This document shows, piece by piece, positions 33,863 through 40,694 of a stretch of 48,182 nt of DNA. The stretch spans positions 401,732-449,913 of the forward strand of contig JAUJNH010000002.1 of NCBI GenBank assembly GCA_030448245.1. The letters are read 5' to 3'. Positions within the stretch are counted from its first letter, which is position 1. Every line of letters begins with the position of its first letter. A program made the translations under genes and the position numbers. The DNA comes from Acidimicrobiales bacterium (GTDB lineage: Bacteria; Actinomycetota; Acidimicrobiia; Acidimicrobiales; JAUJNH01). The notes beneath the pieces were generated by a model. That model made no database searches. It was not told where the DNA came from and saw only the letters and a program-made list of their open reading frames with translations.

Positions 33863-35026
33863 TCAAAGATCGATGCGTGCGAGCCAGAGGCCGGGGGCGT
33901 CGATCTCGGCGGGGGTGGGGAGGTGGGCCTCGTTGGACCACAGGCGGGCCAGGCCGTCGTCGCCGCCCCGCTCGACGATGCCGTGGACGAAGCCGCGGCC
34001 GCGGGCGAACTGGGCGTCGGTGAGCTCGAGGCCGAGCAGGTGGTCGACGAAGCGGTCGCTGGGCTTCTCCTCGACCCGCCGCCGGCGGAGCGCCTCGGTG
34101 AGCGAGGGGTACGAGGCGATGAGGCGGTGGCCGACGACGTCGACGACGTGGTCGACGTAGCCCTCGATGGCGGCGATGAGGGCGTCGATCCTGGGCCGGA
34201 GCCGTTCCTGCTCTTCGGTGCGGACGGCGCCGAGGACCGCCTCCGGGTCGCCGAGCAGTGACTGGATGGACTCGGGGTCGTTGGGGTCGATGCCGCCGAG
34301 GCGGGACTCGAGGTCGATCCCGTCGGCCCGGAAGCCGCCGGCGTGCTGCAGGAGCAGGTCGGTGACCGCCCGCTGCACGTGGGGGAGGGAGAGGACGGCG
34401 TGGTGGGCGACCTCGTCGACGCACACCCAGAGGGACACGTCGTCCTGGGGCAGGCTCCAGCTGCTGGCAAAGGTGTCGATGGCATGCGGCACCAGCAGCA
34501 GGGCGCTGCGCCGGGGCCGGGGGATGGGCAGCTCGTAGGGGCCGAACGCCCGCGACGAGAGCTGGGAGAGCAGCATGCCGGACTGCATGCCCATCATCAT
34601 CGGGCCGAGGATCTTCGGCAGCTGGGCGAACAGGGGCCCGAGAGCCTCGGCGCCCGGGGGCAGGTCGACGCTGGGCGGCTCGGCGCTGCCGAGTGCGGCG
34701 AGCGACTGCGCCAGCCGCTCGAGGAGGGTCTTGTAGTCGTCGATGGTCGCCTCGGCCCAGCCGGCCGGTGAGACCGCCTCGACTGAGAGGGTGTGGCCGC
34801 TGGGTGCGGTGGCCAGGCCGGTCACGTCGCCGACCTGCAGCTCGGCCACCCGCAGCAGCTCCTCGAGGCGCATCCGACGGAGCGGGTCGACGTTCGCCTG
34901 GGGGCCGGCGCCCTGGCTGACCATCCAGCGGGCCAGCTCCCAGCTGACCGGCCCGGACTCGGCGAACATCCGGCCGAAGGCGGCGGGATCGAAGCCGAAG
35001 CCGCCGAACGGACCGGGCACGGACAT
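33863..35026 (-). CDS. Zinc-dependent metalloprotease family (DUF2342) protein
   Basis: 387 residues from ATG 35026. It begins GPFGGFGFDPAAFGRMFAE and contains the family-typical helical core with the segment LPKILGPMMMGMQSGMLLSQL and RRSALLLVPHAIDTFASSW. In families annotated as zinc-dependent metalloprotease the active helix has HExxH; here the corresponding stretch is VCVDEVAHHAVL (Asp204, Glu205, His208, His209), so the first histidine is an aspartate. Activity therefore needs checking. No signal peptide. It is divergent from the epimerase-like gene with only 21 bases between starts. Confidence 0.8.
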   Translation of the reverse strand: MSVPGPFGGFGFDPAAFGRMFAESGPVSWELARWMVSQGAGPQANVDPLRRMRLEELLRVAELQVGDVTGLATAPSGHTLSVEAVSPAGWAEATIDDYKTLLERLAQSLAALGSAEPPSVDLPPGAEALGPLFAQLPKILGPMMMGMQSGMLLSQLSSRAFGPYELPIPRPRRSALLLVPHAIDTFASSWSLPQDDVSLWVCVDEVAHHAVLSLPHVQRAVTDLLLQHAGGFRADGIDLESRLGGIDPNDPESIQSLLGDPEAVLGAVRTEEQERLRPRIDALIAAIEGYVDHVVDVVGHRLIASYPSLTEALRRRRVEEKPSDRFVDHLLGLELTDAQFARGRGFVHGIVERGGDDGLARLWSNEAHLPTPAEIDAPGLWLARIDL

Positions 35027-35034
35027 GACGTGGC

Positions 35035-35040
35035 ACTGTA
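35035..35040 (-). promoter_or_regulatory. -10 box TACAGT for leaderless metalloprotease-family gene
   Basis: TACAGT on the minus strand ends 8 bases before the ATG at 35026. It lies inside the 21-base gap between divergent starts, so the opposite promoter must overlap it. Confidence 0.5.
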
Positions 35041-35047
35041 AGCCTGC

Positions 35048-36040
35048 ATGGCTGCCTTCGCCGTCACCGGGTCGACGACCGCCCTCGGCGCGCTGGTGGT
35101 CGGTGGCTTGGGTGGCGAGGCAGCCGTGGCCGAGGTGGTCCCCGGCCAGCCGCTGGCCCTGGCCGGCGTTGGATGCCTGGTCTCGTTGGCCGTCGGCCCC
35201 TGCCCCGAGCCCGAGCCGGCCGGCGCGGCCAGCCGGCTGGCGGCGCTGCGCGAGGCCCTCGCGGCGGCCGATGCCGCCGGGGTGAACCGGGTGGTCCACC
35301 TGTCGAGCGCCGTGGTCTACGGGGCGGCGGCCGACAACGACGTGCCGCTCACCGAGGACGCTCCGGTGCGGCCCGACCCCTCCTTCGCGTGGGCCGCCGA
35401 GCTGGCCGAGGCCGAGCGGTTGGTGGCCGAGTGGCGCGACGGCCATGCGGACCGGGCTGCTGCGGTCCTGCGCCCGGCCCTGGTGGTCGCCCCCAGCGAT
35501 GGGGGGTTCCTGCCCCGCGCCCTGGGCGGGTTGTCGGGGCCCCGCCCGGCGGGCGAGACCCGCCCGGTCCAGTTCGTCCACGTCGAGGACGTGGCGACCG
35601 CCGTCGTCCTCTGCGCGACGGCGGTCGACCCGGTGGACGGTCTCCTCAACGTGGCGCCCGAGGGGTGGATCCGCGACGACGAGGCGGCGGCCCTGGCCGG
35701 CACGCTGCTCCCGCCCCCGAAGGTGCCCCCCCGCCTGCTGGCCCCGGCCCGCCACCTGCTGTGGGCGGTCGGGGTGGGCGTCACACCGCCTGAGGCCGAC
35801 TCCTACGCCACCCACCCGTGGGTCGTGGCCGCCGACCGCCTCCGCGCCCTGGGCTGGTCGCCGGCCTACACCACCGAGGAGGCCCTGGTGGCCACGACGA
35901 GCTGCTCGACGCTGGCGTCCCTGTCGCCCCACCGCCGCCAACAGCTGCTCCTCGCCGGCACCGCCGCGCTGCTGGGCGGGGTGCTCCTCACGCTGGCGGT
36001 CCTGCTGGCCCGGGCGGTTCGCAGCGCCCGCCGGCGCTGA
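35048..36040 (+). CDS. Degenerate NAD-dependent epimerase/dehydratase-like membrane protein
   Basis: 330 residues. The middle shows the extended-SDR fold: VNRVVHLSSAVVYGAAADND, VLRPALVVAPS, and RPVQFVHVEDVATAVVLC. However the N-terminal nucleotide loop is VTGSTTALGA instead of TGxxGxxG, the segment after it is shortened, and the catalytic YxxxK position reads WAAEL in SFAWAAELAEAERL. These changes suggest loss of dehydrogenase chemistry. A C-terminal membrane helix (about 300-323, LLLAGTAALLGGVLLTLAVLLA) with a basic tail anchors it. It could be a regulator or scaffold. The start ATG 35048 is fixed only by the divergent gene, so some uncertainty remains. Confidence 0.75.
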   Translation: MAAFAVTGSTTALGALVVGGLGGEAAVAEVVPGQPLALAGVGCLVSLAVGPCPEPEPAGAASRLAALREALAAADAAGVNRVVHLSSAVVYGAAADNDVPLTEDAPVRPDPSFAWAAELAEAERLVAEWRDGHADRAAAVLRPALVVAPSDGGFLPRALGGLSGPRPAGETRPVQFVHVEDVATAVVLCATAVDPVDGLLNVAPEGWIRDDEAAALAGTLLPPPKVPPRLLAPARHLLWAVGVGVTPPEADSYATHPWVVAADRLRALGWSPAYTTEEALVATTSCSTLASLSPHRRQQLLLAGTAALLGGVLLTLAVLLARAVRSARRR

Positions 36041-36059
36041 GGCCGGCTGGCGCGGAGCG

Positions 36060-37313
36060 TCAGGCTCGGTCGGCCAGTGTGGCCAGGACCTCGACCTGGC
36101 GGCCGGCCCGGACCACGAGGAGGCGGACGGTCTCGCCGGGCTGGTGGAGGCGCAGGGCCAGGAGGAGCATCCCCATGCTCGGGATGGTCCTGCCGTTGAT
36201 CGCGGTGACGACGTCACCCTCGAGGAGCCCGGCGGCCGCCGCCGGGCTGCCCGGCCTGACCCGTTGCACCACGGCACCCCCGCTCACCCCGCGGTCACCG
36301 CCTTCGACGCCGAGCCAGGCACGGGCGACGCGACCGCGGGCGAGCAGCTGGCGGACCACGTCCTTGGCCACCTCGGCCGGCACGGCGTAGCCGAACGGGG
36401 CACTGGCCGCCGCCGGGAGGGTGACGCCGACGAGGGCGCCGGCCTGGTCGACCAGGCCCCCGCCGGCTCCCTCGGTGGGCACCGGGCGGTCGACCTGGAG
36501 GAGGCCCCGGAGCTCGGTGCCGGCCGCGGCCAGGGTGCGGTTGATGCCGCTGACGACGCCGGCGGTGACGGTGGGCCCGGGTTCGCCACCGGGAGGGCTG
36601 CTGACCGCCACCGCCGGGTCACCGGGCCGCAGGTCGGCGGCCGCCCCCCAGGACACCGGCTTCAGCCCGCCTCCCTCGACCGCGACCACGGCCAGGTCGG
36701 TGTCGGCATCGGCGCCGACGATGGTGCCGCGGCGGCCGACGCCTTCGACGAGCACCTCGAGCGGGCCGGAGCCGGCGACCAGGCGGGCGGCGGTGACGAC
36801 GTGCCCGGTGCGGATGGCGATGGCCGTGCCGCGGGCCGGGCGCCCGTCGGCGGTCGTGCCGGCGAGGGCCAGCAGCGACGGCCGCAGCCGGTCGGCCAGG
36901 TCGGCCACCCCCGGAGCGGCGGCCTGGCTGCGGACGGCAAGGGCCATGGTCGACGAGGTGGCCGGGCCGGCGGCAGGCGCAGGGGCCAGCCCGCGGTCGA
37001 ACGAGCCCGTCAGGGCCAGGAGGCCGGCGGTGAGGAGGGCGCCGACCGTGCCGGCCAGCACGACCGGGACCAACCGGTCACGTGGCCGCACGACGGTGCC
37101 GCTGCCGACAGCAGCCGCCGCCGGCGCCGTGGCCGAGCGGGGCCGGCGTGCGCGGCGGCGCTGGCTCGCCGGGTCGGGCTGGCCGGGGGGCTGGAGGGCG
37201 GAGGGGAGCCCGGCCGACGCCAGCTCCGACGGGTGCCGCCACAGGCGGTCGTCAGGGTGGAGGGGGCTGCCGAGCGGTGCGTCGACCTCGGCGTCGTCGT
37301 CGTCGCCGTCCAC
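36060..37313 (-). CDS. HtrA-like membrane pseudoprotease with PDZ domain
   Basis: 417 residues from GTG 37313, set by a TAGCGT box 8 bases upstream. The acidic N-terminus includes LWRHPSELAS, common in actinobacterial membrane-anchored trypsin-like proteins. A membrane helix (about 81-101) is followed by a trypsin-like domain (about 130-325) and a PDZ domain (about 330-415; GSPAAAAGLLEGDVVTAING). Catalytic sites are lost: TNAHVV is replaced by TAARLV (174-179), and GNSGGPL by GAGGGLV (282-288); only Asp206 (TDLAVV) remains. It is therefore probably a non-proteolytic binding or regulatory protein. A 34-base repeat array lies just upstream. Confidence 0.86.
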   Translation of the reverse strand: MDGDDDDAEVDAPLGSPLHPDDRLWRHPSELASAGLPSALQPPGQPDPASQRRRARRPRSATAPAAAAVGSGTVVRPRDRLVPVVLAGTVGALLTAGLLALTGSFDRGLAPAPAAGPATSSTMALAVRSQAAAPGVADLADRLRPSLLALAGTTADGRPARGTAIAIRTGHVVTAARLVAGSGPLEVLVEGVGRRGTIVGADADTDLAVVAVEGGGLKPVSWGAAADLRPGDPAVAVSSPPGGEPGPTVTAGVVSGINRTLAAAGTELRGLLQVDRPVPTEGAGGGLVDQAGALVGVTLPAAASAPFGYAVPAEVAKDVVRQLLARGRVARAWLGVEGGDRGVSGGAVVQRVRPGSPAAAAGLLEGDVVTAINGRTIPSMGMLLLALRLHQPGETVRLLVVRAGRQVEVLATLADRA

Positions 37314-37321
37314 GAGGGGGA

Positions 37322-37327
37322 ACGCTA
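37322..37327 (-). promoter_or_regulatory. -10 box TAGCGT for leaderless pseudoprotease gene
   Basis: TAGCGT on the minus strand ends 8 bases before the GTG at 37313. The 34-base repeat array starts 37 bases upstream, next to the expected -35 region. Confidence 0.55.
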
Positions 37328-37363
37328 CCGGCGGCGTCCCCCGCCGCGTCCGCGGGCACCGGC

Positions 37364-37579
37364 GGCATCGAGCGTCGGCTCCGCCGACGGGACCGGCGGC
37401 ATCGAGCGCTGGCTCGGCCCACGGGACGAGCGGCATCGAGCGTCGGCTCGGCCCACGGGACCAACGGCATGGAGCGTCGGCTCGGCCGACGGGACGAGCG
37501 GCATCGAGCGTCGGCTCGGCCGACGGGACGAGCGGCATCGAGCGTCGGCTCGGCCGACGGGACCAACGGCATGGAGCGT
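37364..37579. repeat. 34-base tandem repeat array, 6.4 copies, each with a palindrome
   Basis: GGCAT recurs at 37364, 37398, 37432, 37466, 37500, 37534 and 37568, always 34 bases apart. Each unit contains CGTCGGC-TCG-GCCGACG or a variant, a 7-bp inverted repeat that is intact in four units. Units end in GACGAGC, GACCAAC or GACCGGC. Because 34 is not a multiple of three, the array is not coding. It fills the gap between two divergent leaderless promoters (TAGCGT at 37327 and TAGCAT at 37598). I see no unique spacers, so it is not CRISPR. Confidence 0.92.
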
Positions 37580-37597
37580 TTCTGTGCAGGCAGCCCG

Positions 37598-37603
37598 TAG
37601 CAT
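37598..37603 (+). promoter_or_regulatory. -10 box TAGCAT for leaderless moaE
   Basis: TAGCAT ends 6 bases before the moaE GTG at 37610. The last partial 34-base repeat ends 19 bases upstream, where the -35 region is expected. Confidence 0.55.
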
Positions 37604-37609
37604 GGGCCC

Positions 37610-38107
37610 GTGGTGCCGCCCCCGGCCGCCGACTGGCTGGCCCTGACGTCAGAGCCGCTGCCGGTGGCCGAGGCGTCGGCGTGGGCGGTGCTCCCCGGCT
37701 GCGGTGGGGTGGTCACGTTCACGGGTACCGTCCGCGATCACGCCGACGGGCGTCGCGGGGTCACCTCGCTGGTGTACGAGGCCTACGCCGAGCAGGCGAC
37801 GGCCAGGCTCTCGGCCGTCGCCGCCGAGGTGCGGGCCCGCCACCCCGAGGTCGGTCGGCTGGCCATCCTCCACCGGGTGGGGGCGCTCGAGGTCACCGAC
37901 GCCGCCGTCGTCGTGGTCGCCTCGGCGCCGCACCGGGACCAGGCGTTCGCGGCGGCCCGCCTCGCCATCGACGCCACAAAGGCGAGCGTGCCGATCTGGA
38001 AGCGTGAGCGCTGGGGTGACGGGGCCGAGGCGTGGGGCACGGGCGCGGCCGACCTCGTGCCGCCGTCGGCCGTGCCCTCGGCCACCTCCGCCGTGGCCTC
38101 GCCATGA
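37610..38107 (+). CDS. moaE: Molybdopterin synthase catalytic subunit MoaE
   Basis: 165 residues from GTG 37610. MoaE inserts sulfur, carried by MoaD thiocarboxylate, into cyclic pyranopterin monophosphate to make molybdopterin. Visible family motifs are CGGVVTFTGTVRDHADGRRG, LVYEAYAEQA, the helix RLAILHRVGALEV and the active-site segment ATKASVPIWKRERWGDG with the catalytic lysines. The C-terminal 25 residues are an unrelated tail. No moaD is adjacent. Its ATGA overlap with a small membrane gene leads into mreB. Confidence 0.92.
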   Translation: MVPPPAADWLALTSEPLPVAEASAWAVLPGCGGVVTFTGTVRDHADGRRGVTSLVYEAYAEQATARLSAVAAEVRARHPEVGRLAILHRVGALEVTDAAVVVVASAPHRDQAFAAARLAIDATKASVPIWKRERWGDGAEAWGTGAADLVPPSAVPSATSAVASP

Positions 38108-38304
38108 CGGTCCTGGCGTACGTGCTGGGTGCTCTCCTGGTGGCGAGTGCGGTGATCGGCGCCCTCTGGTACCGCGAGCAGAAGCCGTCCTCGCTCGAGG
38201 ACGGGATCCAGGAGTTCCACCGCGAGCTCGAGGCGCTGGCGCCCGACTGGCAGCCACCGGTGCGCAAGAGCACCCCGCCCAAGGACGGGGAGTCGCTTGG
38301 CTAG
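38104..38304 (+). CDS. Small single-pass membrane protein upstream of mreB
   Basis: 66 residues. An N-terminal helix (about 2-22, TVLAYVLGALLVASAVIGALW) is followed by a charged cytoplasmic tail with LEDGIQEFHRELEAL (amphipathic helix). The ATG overlaps the moaE stop (ATGA), and the stop region overlaps the mreB TTG by 8 bases. Such tight coupling suggests co-regulation with mreB; it could serve as a membrane tether for the filament. No family recognised. Confidence 0.72.
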   Translation: MTVLAYVLGALLVASAVIGALWYREQKPSSLEDGIQEFHRELEALAPDWQPPVRKSTPPKDGESLG

Positions 38305-39307
38305 GGACCTGGCCATCGACCTGGGCACCGCCAACACCCTGGTCTACGCGAAGGGCTCGGGCATCGTCCTCAACGAGCCGACGGTGATCGCCCTGAACGA
38401 GAAGACCAGGGACGTGCTGGCCATGGGCCATGAGGCCTGGCAGATGATCGGGCGGACCCCGGGCTACATCGTGGCCATGCGGCCGCTGCGAGGCGGCGCC
38501 ATCACCGACTTCGAGATCACCCAGCGCATGATCTCACTGCTGCTCCGCCGGGCTGGCGTGTCGCGCTTCAACCGGCCGCGGGTGCTGATCTGCGTGCCGT
38601 CGGCCATCACCGAGGTCGAGCGCCGCGCCGTGATCGAGGCCAGCCGGCGGGCCGGGGCCGCCGACAGCCAGCTGATCGAGCAGCCGATGGCGGCGGCCAT
38701 CGGGGCCGGTCTGCCCATCCACGAGCCGCTCGGCAACATGGTGGTCGACATCGGTGGCGGCACCACCGAGACAGCGGTCATCTCGCTTGGCGGCATCGTG
38801 CACCTCGAGGCGATCCGGGTGGGCAGCTTCGACGTCGACGCGGCCATCCAGACCTACGTCCGCCGCGAGTACGGCATCGCCATCGGTGAGCGGACGGCCG
38901 AGGAGATCAAGGTGGCGATCGGCTCGGCGGCGCCCACCGAAGACGAGGTGAAGGCCGAGGTCCGGGGCCGCGACCTGATGAGCGGCCTGCCGAAGACCGT
39001 GATCCTGTCCCCGGAGGAGGTGCGGGACGCGATCGAGGAGCAGGTCGGTGCCATCGTCGCATCGGTGCTGCGCTGCCTGGGCCAGGCCCCGCCGGAGCTG
39101 GCTCAGGACCTGATCAGCCAGGGCATCCACCTGGTCGGCGGCGGCGGGATGTTGCGCGGCCTCGACGTGCGGCTGGCTGCTGAGACGAACGTGCCGGTCC
39201 ACCTGGTCGACGCCCCCCTCGAGTGCGTCTGCCTCGGCGCCGGCAAGTGCATCGAGGCCTACGAGACGCTCAAGGTCATGTTCATGGGCCCGAGCTCCAG
39301 GTACTAG
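38297..39307 (+). CDS. mreB: Rod shape-determining protein MreB
   Basis: 336 residues from TTG 38297. MreB is an actin homologue that polymerises on ATP and steers wall synthesis. The phosphate-1 motif is LAIDLGTANTLVYAKG, phosphate-2 is VVDIGGGTTETAVISLGG, and the adenosine motif is HLVGGGGMLRGLDVRLA. The connect-2 region LIEQPMAAAIGAGLPI is also intact. mreC, mreD and rodA do not follow, so this is an isolated mreB in an otherwise often MreB-poor phylum. Its stop shares the CTAG with the stop of the convergent HEAT-repeat gene. Confidence 0.94.
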   Translation: MARDLAIDLGTANTLVYAKGSGIVLNEPTVIALNEKTRDVLAMGHEAWQMIGRTPGYIVAMRPLRGGAITDFEITQRMISLLLRRAGVSRFNRPRVLICVPSAITEVERRAVIEASRRAGAADSQLIEQPMAAAIGAGLPIHEPLGNMVVDIGGGTTETAVISLGGIVHLEAIRVGSFDVDAAIQTYVRREYGIAIGERTAEEIKVAIGSAAPTEDEVKAEVRGRDLMSGLPKTVILSPEEVRDAIEEQVGAIVASVLRCLGQAPPELAQDLISQGIHLVGGGGMLRGLDVRLAAETNVPVHLVDAPLECVCLGAGKCIEAYETLKVMFMGPSSRY

Positions 39308-39900
39308 CCGAGCAGGTCTTCGGCCGCTTGGCGCACCTGCCAGTCGCGGTCGTTGCGGGCCCGCTGGAGGGCCCGTTCGACGTCGGGGCCGTCGAAGGGG
39401 GCCAGCGCCAGCACGGCTCGGCGGCGCACCGCCGGCTTGTCGCACGTTGCCGCGAGGACGGCGGGAAGGCCCCGCTCGTCGCCGATGGCGCCGAGGGCCG
39501 CCACGGCCGCCTCGCGGACCAGCGGGTCGCCGTGGGCGCCGGCCGTGGCCGCCAGGGCGTCCACCGCCGACGGGTCCTCCCGCTCGCCGAGGGCGAAGCA
39601 GGCCGCCTCGGCGACCAGCGGCTCCGGGTCATCGAGCGCCTCGAGCAAGGCCGGAACGGGAACCGCAGGCACCGTCGCCGCCAGTTCGGCGGCCCGGCGC
39701 CGGACCCCAGGCGACGGGTCGGTCAGGCCGGCGAGCACGGCTGGCCCCACCTCGGGGTCGTCGAGGCGGACCAGTGCCCCCAAGGCGGCGGCCCGCACGT
39801 CGGGGTGAGGTCCGGCGGCGAGCGAGCGGGCCGTGGCGGCGTCGCCGACGTGACCGGCGATCGCGGCCGCTCGCAGCGCCTCGAGCTCGCGGGCCTCCAC
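39304..39900 (-). CDS. HEAT-repeat protein
   Basis: 198 residues from GTG 39900. The whole protein consists of about six helical HEAT/PBS-lyase-like repeats of roughly 30 residues, for example DVRAAALGALVRLDDPEVGP, GVRRRAAELAATVP and LVREAAVAALGAIGDERGLP. Such proteins are scaffolds for protein binding. The start is supported by a TACCCT -10 box 7 bases upstream. It runs convergent to mreB, sharing bases of the two stop codons (CTAG at 39304-39307). A partner cannot be named. Confidence 0.85.
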   Translation of the reverse strand: MEARELEALRAAAIAGHVGDAATARSLAAGPHPDVRAAALGALVRLDDPEVGPAVLAGLTDPSPGVRRRAAELAATVPAVPVPALLEALDDPEPLVAEAACFALGEREDPSAVDALAATAGAHGDPLVREAAVAALGAIGDERGLPAVLAATCDKPAVRRRAVLALAPFDGPDVERALQRARNDRDWQVRQAAEDLLG

Positions 39901-39907
39901 CGCCGGG

Positions 39908-39913
39908 AGGGTA
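39908..39913 (-). promoter_or_regulatory. -10 box TACCCT for leaderless HEAT-repeat gene
   Basis: TACCCT on the minus strand ends 7 bases before the GTG at 39900. The remaining 39914-39990 separates it from the divergent sortase gene. Confidence 0.52.
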
Positions 39914-39990
39914 CCCACCGTCCCCGAAGCCGGTCGCCGTGCGACCTGGCCGCATCCTTTCCGCCCCTCCCGCTCTGCAAGGATGGGGCG

Positions 39991-40680
39991 GTGGGCGACG
40001 TCAGCACCCTGCCCGGTCGACCCCGCCGGCCCGGTGCGGCCTCGTGGCTGTGGTCGGTGGCCGTCGCCGCGGCCCTCACCCTCGGCGGGATGACGCTCCT
40101 CGACCTCGCCGGGCGGCCACCGAGCCCGCCGCTGCTCCGCGCCTCCTTCGTGGGCGCAGCGGCCTCGCCGGAGGTGCGCCTGGAGCCGGCGGTGGCCGCC
40201 CCGCCCCCGCCCCCGCCGGTGCAGGCCCCCCGCCCACGCCCGATCGACGTTCCCGCCGATCCCTACGCCCGTGAGGCGATCGAGGAGATCGGCACCATCG
40301 AGATCCCGAGGCTCGGCCTCACGCAGCGGCTCATGCACGGGGTGACGCTGCGGAACATCGACCTCGGTCCCAGCCACTGGCCGGGCTCGGCCATGGCCGG
40401 TGAGGCCGGCAACATGGTGGTCGCCGGGCACCGGGTCACCCACGGCCGGCCGTTCCGCAACATCGACCAGCTCGTGGCGGGCGACCAGATCCTCGTCACG
40501 GCCCGGGGCCGCCAGGCCACGTACCAGGTGGCGTCGAAGTTCGTGGTCACGCCGGATCGCACGGACATCGCCAACCCCACCGACACGCCGATGCTGACGA
40601 TGTTCGCCTGCCACCCGCCGGGCTCGGCTCGGCTGCGGTACGTGGTGCGGGCCGACCTGGTGTCGACCCCCGCCGTCTGA
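39991..40680 (+). CDS. Sortase, class E/F-like
   Basis: 229 residues from GTG 39991. An N-terminal membrane helix (about 19-40) is followed by a proline-rich linker (about 65-90) and the sortase barrel. The catalytic residues are His147 (VVAGHRVTHG), Cys207 (LTMFACHPPG) and an arginine at 214 or 216 (GSARLRYVV). This enzyme attaches surface proteins by cleaving an LPxTG- or LAxTG-like signal. No sorting substrate is in the window. It ends 14 bases before a convergent gene, with a weak 5-bp stem (40688-40702) between them. Confidence 0.88.
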   Translation: MGDVSTLPGRPRRPGAASWLWSVAVAAALTLGGMTLLDLAGRPPSPPLLRASFVGAAASPEVRLEPAVAAPPPPPPVQAPRPRPIDVPADPYAREAIEEIGTIEIPRLGLTQRLMHGVTLRNIDLGPSHWPGSAMAGEAGNMVVAGHRVTHGRPFRNIDQLVAGDQILVTARGRQATYQVASKFVVTPDRTDIANPTDTPMLTMFACHPPGSARLRYVVRADLVSTPAV

Positions 40681-40694
40681 GGTGAGGCGGGCGC

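Noticed and set aside
37314..37538. Pseudoprotease start inside the repeat array (ATG 37538)
   Set aside because: The extension would be a translation of the 34-base repeat; the GTG at 37313 with a TAGCGT box 8 bases upstream is better supported.
37364..37579. CRISPR array
   Set aside because: The 34-base units are directly adjacent with no unique spacers, and no cas genes are present.
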